From a bacterium (GTDB taxonomy: Bacteria > Actinomycetota > Actinomycetes > Actinomycetales > Actinomycetaceae), in contig JAUNRP010000128.1 in NCBI GenBank assembly GCA_030544165.1, positions 1 through 5,978 of the forward strand: a stretch of DNA of 5,978 nucleotides, read 5' to 3'. The notes below the pieces were generated by a model. The model worked only from the letters and a program-made list of their open reading frames with translations, was not told the origin of the DNA and did no database searches. A program made the translations under genes and the position numbers. Of this stretch, positions 1-5,014 are shown piece by piece; position 1 is the first letter of the stretch, and each line of letters begins with the position of its first letter.

Positions 1-27
1 CCCGCCCCCGCCCCCGCCCCCGCCCCC
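1..27 (+). repeat. Hexanucleotide tandem repeat (CCCGCC), at least 4 units, coding Pro-Ala
   Basis: Four perfect copies of CCCGCC plus a further CCC sit at the window edge and may continue upstream. In the reading frame they encode (Pro-Ala)4, the linker of the exported protein. Because the unit is 6 bp, gain or loss of copies changes linker length without breaking the frame. Confidence 0.85.
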
Positions 28-369
28 ACTCCTCCGCCGCCCCCGCCAGCACCGGCAGTGGACGTCCTCAGCAAGGTCCGCTCGCACGCCGCGGCCGCCG
101 GCTGCTCCGGCGTGGGCGTGGTGTGGGGCGATTCCGGAGCCCGCTACGCCCAGGCCGACTGGTACAACTACACGATCATCGTGGGAGGTTCCGTCAACAC
201 CAACCGACTCCAGTGGATCGGCGCCCACGAGTGCGCCCACTTCCAGCAGGTGTGGGAGTACGGCTCGCCCGAGGCCGTGATCAACTCCCTCGGCTGGGAC
301 GGCCTCGAGTGCGATGCGGATCGCCGCGCCGCCCGAATCCTCGGCTACAGCGCAGGCGCCTACTGCTAG
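1..369 (+). CDS. C-terminal part of a probably exported protein: Pro/Ala linker plus HExxH metallopeptidase-like domain (5' partial)
   Basis: The reading frame is open from the first base, so the start lies before the window; 122 residues are visible. Residues 1-19 are a Pro/Ala-rich linker, typical of exported or wall-spanning actinobacterial proteins. The rest is a compact domain with HECAH at residues 76-80 (bases 226-240) and ECDAD at 103-107. HExxH followed about 23 residues later by a Glu in an ExxAD-type context is the usual zinc-ligand layout of small gluzincin-like peptidases, so H76, H80 and E103 are candidate ligands and E77 the candidate catalytic base. Four cysteines (35, 78, 104 and the last residue, 122) would suit disulfides outside the cytoplasm. 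The signal peptide or membrane anchor would be upstream and cannot be seen. That it is a gene is well supported; peptidase activity is inferred from the motif, and a non-catalytic relative is possible. Transcription probably ends at the hairpin 22 nt downstream. Confidence 0.72.
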   Translation, partial: PAPAPAPAPTPPPPPPAPAVDVLSKVRSHAAAAGCSGVGVVWGDSGARYAQADWYNYTIIVGGSVNTNRLQWIGAHECAHFQQVWEYGSPEAVINSLGWDGLECDADRRAARILGYSAGAYC

Positions 370-391
370 CCACATCCCACTCCAGACCGAC

Positions 392-437
392 AACCGGCAT
401 GGTGGTGCTCCCAGTGGTGGGCACCACCATGCCGGTT
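392..437 (+). terminator. 17-bp perfect inverted repeat, probable intrinsic terminator
   Basis: The arms at 392-408 (AACCGGCATGGTGGTGC) and 421-437 are exact reverse complements, separated by a 12-nt loop. The hairpin starts 22 nt after the stop of the HExxH gene and ends 12 nt before the ATG of the next gene. Only a TTT (436-438) forms the tail. Long GC-rich stems without a proper U-tract are common at actinobacterial gene ends, so termination of the upstream gene is the natural reading. The short distance to the next start leaves room for an attenuator or 5'-UTR role instead. The loop contains GTGGT (414-418), which can pair with ACCAC (423-427) in the right arm as a smaller competing hairpin. 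Confidence 0.75.
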
Positions 438-449
438 TAGCGTGGATGG

Positions 450-737
450 ATGGCACCCAGAGAGAGCACCGGCCGCGAGGACCCAGGTCCCTCCGTCAAG
501 GACAAGGAGGTCTACGAGGCGCTACGCCGCGAGGGAAACAGCAAGGAGAAGTCGGCGCGGATCGCGAACGCGGCCGCGAAGACCTCCCGCAAGGACGTGG
601 GCCGCAAGGGCGGCGAGGCGGAGAACTACGAGGACCAGACCAAGGACGAACTCCTCGAGCGCGCCCGTGAGTTGGACATCGAAGGCCGGTCCTCCATGAC
701 CAAGGACGAGCTCATCGACGCTCTCCGCAACCACTGA
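450..737 (+). CDS. Small Rho-N (SAP-like) domain protein
   Basis: This 95-residue, highly charged, soluble protein has two recognisable parts. Residues about 12-60 (PGPSVKD, then a Lys/Glu/Ala-rich helical stretch with SKEKSARIANAAA and a GRKGG turn) match a conserved actinobacterial N-terminal region found in proteins annotated as Rho termination factor N-terminal domain proteins. Residues about 62-93 form the Rho-N helix-turn-helix-like module, with two similar halves each starting TKDEL (64-68 and 84-88) around IEGRS. In Rho this module helps bind nucleic acid; here no ATPase follows, so a small DNA/RNA-associated or stress protein is plausible, but its role is unknown. An in-frame stop at 438-440 makes the ATG at 450 the most upstream possible start; no good ribosome binding site precedes it, so initiation may be leaderless or further in. 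It lies 16 nt upstream of the tocopherol-cyclase-like gene, suggesting co-transcription. Confidence 0.8.
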   Translation: MAPRESTGREDPGPSVKDKEVYEALRREGNSKEKSARIANAAAKTSRKDVGRKGGEAENYEDQTKDELLERARELDIEGRSSMTKDELIDALRNH

Positions 738-753
738 TCGGGCCCATCTCCCC

Positions 754-1845
754 ATGACCTCCCCCACTCCCGGCCCCTACCGCTCCACCGGCGCCGATCT
801 CCCGCTCGGCGATCCTCTCCCCTGGCACGGCGTCTCCATGGAGGGCTACTTCTGGCGCCTCACGGATCCCGACTCCGGCCGCGTGGTCATCGCGCTCATC
901 GGCATCAACACGCCCCAGGAAGGACCCCAGTGGGCCACGGTCGGTATCGCCGCCGAGCCCGGCGGCCTCCTCCGCACCGCCGAACTCCCCGCCGCCCGCG
1001 CCAATCCCGCCGCCCTGGGTGCGTGGGCGGGCCGCTCGCCGCTCCCCCGCAGCCTCACCGGCCGCCCTCCCGCTCCTTCCTTCCCCGACGACGGCGTGCT
1101 CGCCACCGCCTCTATCGCCCAGTTCGCGCTGGAGGACAGTGCCGTCTCGATCGAGATCCGCGATCCTCGGCCGTGGCCCCGAGCGCTCTTTGGCGGCTCG
1201 AGCTACTTCCAGACCGTTCCCGGTCTCAACCAGTACTGGCATCCCTGGCTGCTCGGCGGCAGCGCCCACGGCCACGTGGTGCTTGCCGGTGAGCGGATCG
1301 AGGTGGACGGCTGGCAGGTGTACGGCGAGAAGAATTGGGGCCGCGGCGGATTCCCGGAGGCGTGGTGGTGGGGCCAGGCGCAGGGCTTCGATGAGCCGGA
1401 GGCCTGCGTGGCGTTCGCCGGAGGGGTGATCACCGCCGGTCCGGAGATTGCCGGGCGCAGGTGGTCCACGGAGGTGACCGCACTCGTGGTGGCCCTGCCG
1501 GATGGCCGCGTGGTGCGGCTCGGAAACCCGGTCACCTCCCCCGTGCAGGCCGAGGTCTCCCCCGGGAGCTGGCGGCTGCGCGGGAGATCGTGGCGGTGGC
1601 AGATCGAGGTGGATGCCGATGCGCCGCCCGATGAGGCGTTCGTCCTCCCAGTTCCGTTGGTGGAGGAGCGGCGAAACGCCCCGGGCGATCTGGAGCACCT
1701 CCGCGGTCACCTCACGGTGCGGGTGCGGGAGTTCGGCCGCGAGGTCTGGTCCGGCCAGACCCACCTGGCCGCCCTCGAGATCGGCGGACGCGATCGCGCC
1801 GAGGCCGAGCTCGCCCGCCGCGGAGGAGATCCCTCTCCCCTCTAG
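754..1845 (+). CDS. Tocopherol-cyclase family protein
   Basis: This 363-residue protein is close in length to cyanobacterial and mature plant tocopherol cyclases (VTE1 family). The N-terminal MEGYFWRLT (29-37) corresponds to the family's F-E-G-W/Y-Y-F-R-V/L-T segment. GLNQYWHPW (157-165) and, most tellingly, YGEKNWGRGGFPEAWWWGQA (190-209) match the family signature Y-x-E-K-N-W-G-x-x-F-P-x-x-W-x-W-x-Q. No signal peptide or membrane helix is seen; the frequent aromatic and beta-prone segments fit the lipocalin-like double beta domain expected of the family. Known members close the chromanol ring of prenylated quinols. Actinobacteria are not known as tocopherol makers and no prenyltransferase or quinone-methyltransferase gene is nearby, so the true substrate is unknown and a non-tocopherol lipid or isoprenoid quinone is possible. 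No Shine-Dalgarno sequence precedes the ATG; a later in-frame ATG at 838 would remove only the first 28 residues, just before the conserved region. Confidence 0.82.
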   Translation: MTSPTPGPYRSTGADLPLGDPLPWHGVSMEGYFWRLTDPDSGRVVIALIGINTPQEGPQWATVGIAAEPGGLLRTAELPAARANPAALGAWAGRSPLPRSLTGRPPAPSFPDDGVLATASIAQFALEDSAVSIEIRDPRPWPRALFGGSSYFQTVPGLNQYWHPWLLGGSAHGHVVLAGERIEVDGWQVYGEKNWGRGGFPEAWWWGQAQGFDEPEACVAFAGGVITAGPEIAGRRWSTEVTALVVALPDGRVVRLGNPVTSPVQAEVSPGSWRLRGRSWRWQIEVDADAPPDEAFVLPVPLVEERRNAPGDLEHLRGHLTVRVREFGREVWSGQTHLAALEIGGRDRAEAELARRGGDPSPL

Positions 1846-2039
1846 CCCTCGCATTGCGGTGCTCGGGTCCTCGGATCGACTGCCGGGCGTGAATGCGCGT
1901 TCGCGCTGATCGGACGTCCGGCCACGGATGGCCCGAGGTGCGCTCCCTCGTAGGGCTTCTCAGACTCGGCCTCGGCGGCCCAGTGCTCGATGTCGTCGTC
2001 AGTGAACCGCGCACCTCTCACGTCCGTGTACTCCTCCAT
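1842..2039 (-). pseudogene. Truncated ribbon-helix-helix antitoxin-like ORF (N-terminal part only)
   Basis: The minus-strand ATG at 2037-2039 is preceded at 7 nt by GAGAGGG, a good ribosome binding site, and opens a 65-residue frame. Residues 3-43 (YTDVRGARFTDDDIEHWAAE, then AESEKPYEG, then GRP) follow the conserved N-terminal pattern of actinobacterial CopG/RHH-type antitoxins and regulators: Y-T-D-x-x-G-x-x-x-T-D-x-D-I-E-x-W-A-x-E-A-E, then G-R-P. In those proteins a beta-strand-helix-helix DNA-binding domain of about 40 residues follows; here the frame stops after a low-complexity tail. The piece RPAVDPRTRA (52-61) could be a damaged start of that domain. No toxin gene is adjacent. The most likely reading is a decayed remnant of a toxin-antitoxin or RHH gene; a functional mini-protein still able to bind a toxin through its N-terminus is the alternative. 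The gene ends inside the stop of the convergent cyclase gene. Confidence 0.6.
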
Positions 2040-2046
2040 GGCGCAA

Positions 2047-2053
2047 CCCTCTC
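2047..2053 (-). promoter_or_regulatory. Ribosome binding site GAGAGGG of the truncated antitoxin-like ORF
   Basis: Read on the minus strand, GAGAGGG lies 7 nt before the ATG at 2039. It is the main evidence, besides the protein pattern, that this short minus-strand frame is or was translated. Confidence 0.55.
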
Positions 2054-2060
2054 ATCGATC

Positions 2061-2071
2061 TGGTGACACCA
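2061..2071. promoter_or_regulatory. Small palindrome TGGTGACACCA, possible operator
   Basis: A perfect 5-bp inverted repeat with a single central base lies 21 nt upstream of the minus-strand antitoxin-like ATG and 68 nt upstream of the plus-strand phosphatase ATG. Autoregulating antitoxins bind palindromes in this position, so it may be a relic operator. An 11-bp palindrome can easily occur by chance in high-GC DNA, hence the low confidence. No convincing -10/-35 pair was found in 2040-2139 on either strand. Confidence 0.25.
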
Positions 2072-2139
2072 CGAGCCTTCGAGGATCTCGGATCATCACT
2101 CGCGTTGCGGGCCTACCCGCCCCATTCCAGACTGGAGAG

Positions 2140-2937
2140 ATGGCGCACACCCCTGAAACTGAGCCCCGGGACCACCTGGAGGCGGAGTCGTTGGCGGCCG
2201 GTCGTCGTCGGGCACCGAAACAGTTGGTGCTGGTACGGCACGCGCAGTCCGTGGCGAACGTGGCGGACGAGCACGCGCACCAGACGGGCGCGGGGCGCCT
2301 GGAGATCGAGACGCGGGACGCGGACACCCCGCTCTCCGAGCTGGGCGAGCGGCAGGCGCGGGCGCTGGGTGAGTACCTGCGCGAACTGCCGGAGGACGAG
2401 CGGCCGGACGTGGTGCTCAGCTCGCCCTACGTGCGCGCGCGCCGAACGGCCGAGATCGCGCTGGAGGTGGCGGGGCTGGACCAACGCCTGGTGCTGGACG
2501 AGCGGATCCGCGAGCGGGATCTGGGCGTGCTGGACGGGTACACACGGATCGGGATCGAGGAGAAGTTCCCGGAGGAGGCCGAGCGGCGCACCCGCGATGG
2601 GAAGCTCTACTACCGTCCGGCGGGCGGGGAGAGTTGGTGCGATGTGGCGCTGCGGATCCGCTCGATCCTGGCGGACATCCGCGCCGAGTACGACTCGGAG
2701 AAGGTGTGGGTCTTCAGCCACCAGGCCACGATTATGTCATTCCGGCTGGTCCTGGAGTCGCTGGAGGAGTCGGAGCTCATGGCGATCGATCGGGAGACCC
2801 CGGTGCCCAACGTCTCGCTGACGTTCTACGAGCGGAGCCGGGAGGGCTCACTGGAGCTCGCGGAGTACGGCGTGACCGCGCACCTCGAGGGCGTGCGGGC
2901 CACCGCAGAGCCGGCGGCCGGGGAGGGGAAGGCGTGA
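2140..2937 (+). CDS. Histidine phosphatase superfamily (phosphoglycerate-mutase-like) protein
   Basis: This is a 265-residue cytoplasmic enzyme of the branch-1 histidine phosphatase superfamily. The phospho-acceptor motif is LVLVRHAQS with Arg33-His34. SSPYVRARRTA (94-104) supplies the second conserved Arg (R99). ERDLGVLDG (125-133) matches the E-x-x-x-G-x-x-E/D-G acid motif, with E125 the likely proton donor. PAGGES (160-165) is the G-G-E-S signature and FSHQATI (192-198) holds the second active-site His, H194. The usual R-H-G-E-S reads R-H-A-Q-S here. These enzymes remove phosphate from small metabolites through a phosphohistidine; the substrate cannot be told, and mutase activity is less likely. 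The ATG at 2140 has a GGAGAG directly abutting it, too close for good pairing. An in-frame TTG at 2191 has GGAGG at 8-nt spacing and would remove 17 poorly conserved residues. Its stop overlaps the GTG start of the NnrD-like gene by 4 nt, so the two are translationally coupled. Confidence 0.9.
   Translation: MAHTPETEPRDHLEAESLAAGRRRAPKQLVLVRHAQSVANVADEHAHQTGAGRLEIETRDADTPLSELGERQARALGEYLRELPEDERPDVVLSSPYVRARRTAEIALEVAGLDQRLVLDERIRERDLGVLDGYTRIGIEEKFPEEAERRTRDGKLYYRPAGGESWCDVALRIRSILADIRAEYDSEKVWVFSHQATIMSFRLVLESLEESELMAIDRETPVPNVSLTFYERSREGSLELAEYGVTAHLEGVRATAEPAAGEGKA
2178..2182 (+). promoter_or_regulatory. GGAGG ribosome binding site for an alternative TTG start at 2191
   Basis: GGAGG lies 8 nt before an in-frame TTG (2191-2193) within the first codons of the phosphatase gene, a better spacing than that at the ATG at 2140. 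The phosphatase core begins about 10 residues after this TTG, so both starts give a complete domain. This is an open start choice, not a proven site. Confidence 0.35.
2921..2928 (+). promoter_or_regulatory. Ribosome binding site GGGAGGGG of the NnrD-like gene
   Basis: A strong purine-rich Shine-Dalgarno sequence inside the last codons of the phosphatase gene lies 5 nt before the GTG at 2934. It fixes the start of the dehydratase gene and supports coupled translation through the GTGA overlap at 2934-2937. Confidence 0.7.
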
Positions 2938-3872
2938 GTAGCGAGGGCGGAAAGGGCGGGAAGGGCGGCACGGCCACCCGGGAGCCCCACATCATCACCA
3001 CCACCCTCCTGCGGGACTGGGCGCTGCCGGATGCGGAGGGTGACAAGAACTCGTCCGGCACGGTGATCGTGGTGGGCGGAAACCGCGGGATGCCCGGAGC
3101 GGTGCTGCTGGCCGGGCAGGCGGCGATGCGTGCCGGCGCGGGAAAGCTGCAGCTCATCACGGTGGAGTCGGTGGCCGCCGCCCTCGGGGTCTCGATCCCG
3201 GAGGCCTACGTGGTGGGGGTGGCGGCGGACGGACACGGCGATCTGGACGGCTCCGCCGCGGAGCAGATCATCGAGATGGCGGCCGAGGCGGACGCCGTGG
3301 TGATCGGCCCGGGGATCATGAGCCCGGAGGCCAGCAACCGCCTGCTCGGCGAGGTCATCCCCCACCTGGACTGCGCCCTCTCCCTCGACGCCCTCGGCCT
3401 CGCCTACCTCACGGACAACCTGGATGGCGTCAAGCACCTGGCTGGGCGCACGGTCCTCTCCCCTAATGCCACGGAGCTCTTCAAGACCCTCGGGGAGACC
3501 GCGCCCACGAACCTCAACTCCGCCCAGGGGAGGGACACACTCGTGGACGCCACCCTCCGGCTCGCGTCCACGACCGGCGCCGTGGTGGTGAGCGGCGCCG
3601 AGGTCAGCTTCATCGCCTCGCCGGATGGTGAGCTCTGGGTGGACGAAGGCGGTGGTCAGGGGCTCGCCGTCTCCGGCAGCGGGGACGTGAAGTCCGGCGT
3701 GATCGCTGGGTTGCTGGCCCGCGGGGCCGCCCCCGAACAGGCGGCGGTCTGGGCGGCCGCAGTGCACGGGCGGTGCGGGGAGAGGCTCGCCTCCGCGTTC
3801 GGTCCGCGCGGCTTCATGGCCAGCGATCTGCCCCCGGAGATCCCCGCGATCCTGGCGGAGCTGCAGGCGTAG
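2934..3872 (+). CDS. nnrD: ADP/ATP-dependent NAD(P)H-hydrate dehydratase (NnrD/YjeF C-terminal family), stand-alone
   Basis: This 312-residue ribokinase-fold protein of the YjeF C-terminal/NnrD family starts at GTG 2934. Members use ADP (or ATP) to dehydrate the S form of NADHX/NADPHX, damaged hydrated cofactors, back to NAD(P)H. Visible motifs are KNSSGTVIVVGGNRGMPGA (38-56) followed by AAMRAGAGK (63-71), VVIGPGI near residue 125, SLDALGLAYL, SPNATE, and LAVSGSGDVKSG (244-255) with the candidate catalytic Asp251 in G-S-G-D. The NnrE epimerase domain often fused at the N-terminus is absent; residues 2-15 are instead a Gly/Lys-rich tail. Several normally conserved positions differ: the D-A-D-G-L type motif reads D-A-L-G-L, T-P-H-x-G-E reads S-P-N-A-T-E, and the G-N-P-G-L-A-T segment is altered. 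A divergent subfamily or a related sugar/metabolite kinase is thus possible. It is coupled to the upstream phosphatase and converges on parB with 5 nt between the stops. Confidence 0.85.
   Translation: MSSEGGKGGKGGTATREPHIITTTLLRDWALPDAEGDKNSSGTVIVVGGNRGMPGAVLLAGQAAMRAGAGKLQLITVESVAAALGVSIPEAYVVGVAADGHGDLDGSAAEQIIEMAAEADAVVIGPGIMSPEASNRLLGEVIPHLDCALSLDALGLAYLTDNLDGVKHLAGRTVLSPNATELFKTLGETAPTNLNSAQGRDTLVDATLRLASTTGAVVVSGAEVSFIASPDGELWVDEGGGQGLAVSGSGDVKSGVIAGLLARGAAPEQAAVWAAAVHGRCGERLASAFGPRGFMASDLPPEIPAILAELQA
2946..2972 (+). repeat. Three 9-nt tandem units (GGCGGRAAG) coding Gly-Gly-Lys
   Basis: The units ggcggaaag, ggcgggaag and ggcggcacg run in the codon frame of the NnrD-like gene and encode GGK, GGK, GGT near its N-terminus. 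The tract lies before the conserved fold, so it is probably a flexible, length-variable tail. Confidence 0.6.
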
Positions 3873-3889
3873 GCGGCTCAGCCGCCCTG
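3864..3889. terminator. Hairpin between the convergent nnrD and parB stops, possible bidirectional terminator
   Basis: GGCGGC (3872-3877) and GCCGCC (3881-3886) form a 6-bp stem with a 3-nt loop, and CAG (3864-3866) can extend it by pairing with CTG (3887-3889) across a 5-nt bulge. It spans both stop codons of two convergent genes only 5 nt apart. No T-tract follows on either strand, so its strength as a terminator is uncertain. Confidence 0.4.
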
Positions 3890-5014
3890 CTGCACCTGCT
3901 CCCCCGGTGCGAGGGTGCCGAGGATTCGCTCGAGGTCCTCGAGCGAGGCGAAGTCCACGGTGATCCTTCCGCGCCTTGCGCCCATGGTGACCTTGACGCG
4001 GGTGTCGAAGCGGTCGGCGAGCCGGGTGGCCAGTTCGTCCAGGTCCCCCTGGCTGGAGTTCACCCTCTTCCGACGGCGGAGCTCGGGTGCCGTTGGTGCC
4101 TCACCAAGCGCCACGATCTCCTCCGTAGCGCGCACCGAGAGGCCCTCGGCCACGATCCGCTGGGCAAGGCGTTCCATGGCGGCGCCATCGTCCAGACCCA
4201 GGAGCGCGCGCGCGTGGCCTGCGGAGAGGACCCCCGCGGCCACGCGGCGCTGCACCAGCGGCGGCAGCTTGAGGAGGCGGAGGGTGTTGGAGATCTGCGG
4301 GCGTGAGCGGGCGATCCTCCGTGCGAGCTCCTCCTGGGTGATCCCGAAGTCATCGAGGAGCTGCTGGTAGGCGGACGCCTCCTCCAGGGGGTTGAGGTTG
4401 GCGCGGTGCAGATTCTCCAGGAGGGCGTCCCTGAGCATCTGGCTGTCCTCGGTCTCCCGGATGACCGCGGGGATGGTGCCGATTCCGGCGAGGCCCGATG
4501 CGCGCAGCCGCCGCTCCCCCACGATGAGTTCCCACGGGCGCTCCGATCCGGAAGGTGCGGGACGCACCACGATCGGCTGGAGCACGCCGATTTCGGTGAT
4601 CGAGGCGGCGAGTTCCTCGAGCTGCTCCTCATCGAAAACCGTGCGAGGCTGCTTGGCATTCGGAGCAATATCCGATACTGGTAGTTCTGCAACTCGGATG
4701 CCGGGAATGGGCTCGAGGTCGGAGACGGCCCCCTTGGCGGACGTCCTCGCAGGTGGGGCGGCTGTGGGGGCTGCTCCTGTACGCGGCTTGGTGCTCTTTT
4801 TTCCGCCCGACTTCCCGCCCGCGGGAGTGGTTTCACGTGAAACATCCTCCGCCTCGTCGGCTGGGGGCGCTGCAGGAGTAGTGGGCTCCGGGGTGGCGCG
4901 AGGGCTCGCACTGGCTCTCGGGGGAAAGAAGATGTCGCTGGGGCGACTGCCCTCGTCCGCGCTAGGGATCAACGCACCAATTCCGCGGCCGAGGCCGCGC
5001 CTCTTCTCAGCCAT
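3878..5014 (-). CDS. parB: Chromosome-partitioning protein ParB (CTP-dependent DNA clamp)
   Basis: This 378-residue ParB binds parS, closes as a CTP-dependent sliding clamp and spreads to build the origin segregation complex. KRRGLGRGIGALIP (4-17) is the N-terminal ParA-stimulating segment. Residues about 18-100 are a long disordered Pro/Ala/Thr/Lys-rich linker, longer than in many firmicute ParBs. The CTPase/N-domain (about 101-205) shows NAKQPRTVF (119-127), GERRLRAS (166-173, the Arg patch and C motif) and ENLHRANLNPLEEA (200-213; ENLQR is more usual, so His203 replaces Gln). A helix-turn-helix follows at about 226-247 (TQEELARRIARSRPQISNTL), and the C-terminal dimerisation domain at about 320-372. 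The ATG at 5014 has GAGGAG (5019-5024) 4 nt upstream and overlaps the end of parA by 8 nt, so the genes are coupled. A parS site lies within the linker coding sequence. Confidence 0.97.
   Translation of the reverse strand: MAEKRRGLGRGIGALIPSADEGSRPSDIFFPPRASASPRATPEPTTPAAPPADEAEDVSRETTPAGGKSGGKKSTKPRTGAAPTAAPPARTSAKGAVSDLEPIPGIRVAELPVSDIAPNAKQPRTVFDEEQLEELAASITEIGVLQPIVVRPAPSGSERPWELIVGERRLRASGLAGIGTIPAVIRETEDSQMLRDALLENLHRANLNPLEEASAYQQLLDDFGITQEELARRIARSRPQISNTLRLLKLPPLVQRRVAAGVLSAGHARALLGLDDGAAMERLAQRIVAEGLSVRATEEIVALGEAPTAPELRRRKRVNSSQGDLDELATRLADRFDTRVKVTMGARRGRITVDFASLEDLERILGTLAPGEQVQQGG
4830..4843. promoter_or_regulatory. parS: parS centromere-like site (ParB binding) inside parB
   Basis: GTTTCACGTGAAAC is a perfect 14-bp palindrome and the core of the chromosomal parS consensus TGTTTCACGTGAAACA; read on the minus strand the 16-mer here matches at 15 positions, the last base being C. 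It codes for residues 58-62 of ParB (V-S-R-E-T) in the disordered linker. The codons used (GTT, TCA, CGT, GAA) are A/T-ending, unlike the rest of this GC-rich gene, as expected if the DNA site rather than the peptide is selected. parS sites inside or next to spo0J/parB are known in other bacteria. No second copy was seen in the window. Confidence 0.93.

Noticed and set aside
712..1854. A 380-codon open frame on the minus strand opposite the tocopherol-cyclase gene
   Set aside because: Its translation is Gly/Ala/Arg-rich with no recognisable motif, while the plus strand carries clear family signatures. It is a shadow caused by high GC at third positions.
1911..1920. 10-bp palindrome CGGACGTCCG
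   Set aside because: It lies within the antitoxin-like coding segment and short GC palindromes of this size are expected by chance; no partner repeat was seen.
1990..2139. Upstream extension of the phosphatase frame to an ATG at 1990
   Set aside because: The frame is open but the added 50 residues are not conserved-looking, precede the superfamily fold, and overlap the antitoxin-like gene; ATG 2140 or TTG 2191 is more likely.
2634..2933. Upstream extension of the NnrD frame to an in-frame start at 2634
   Set aside because: This part lies inside the phosphatase gene and reads as low-complexity Gly/Ala/Arg sequence; GTG 2934 has a strong ribosome binding site and the right distance to the fold.
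2826..3767. A 313-codon minus-strand frame opposite the NnrD-like gene, and a similar one at 2113-2721
   Set aside because: Low-complexity His/Arg/Gly-rich translations without domain motifs, opposite well-supported genes.
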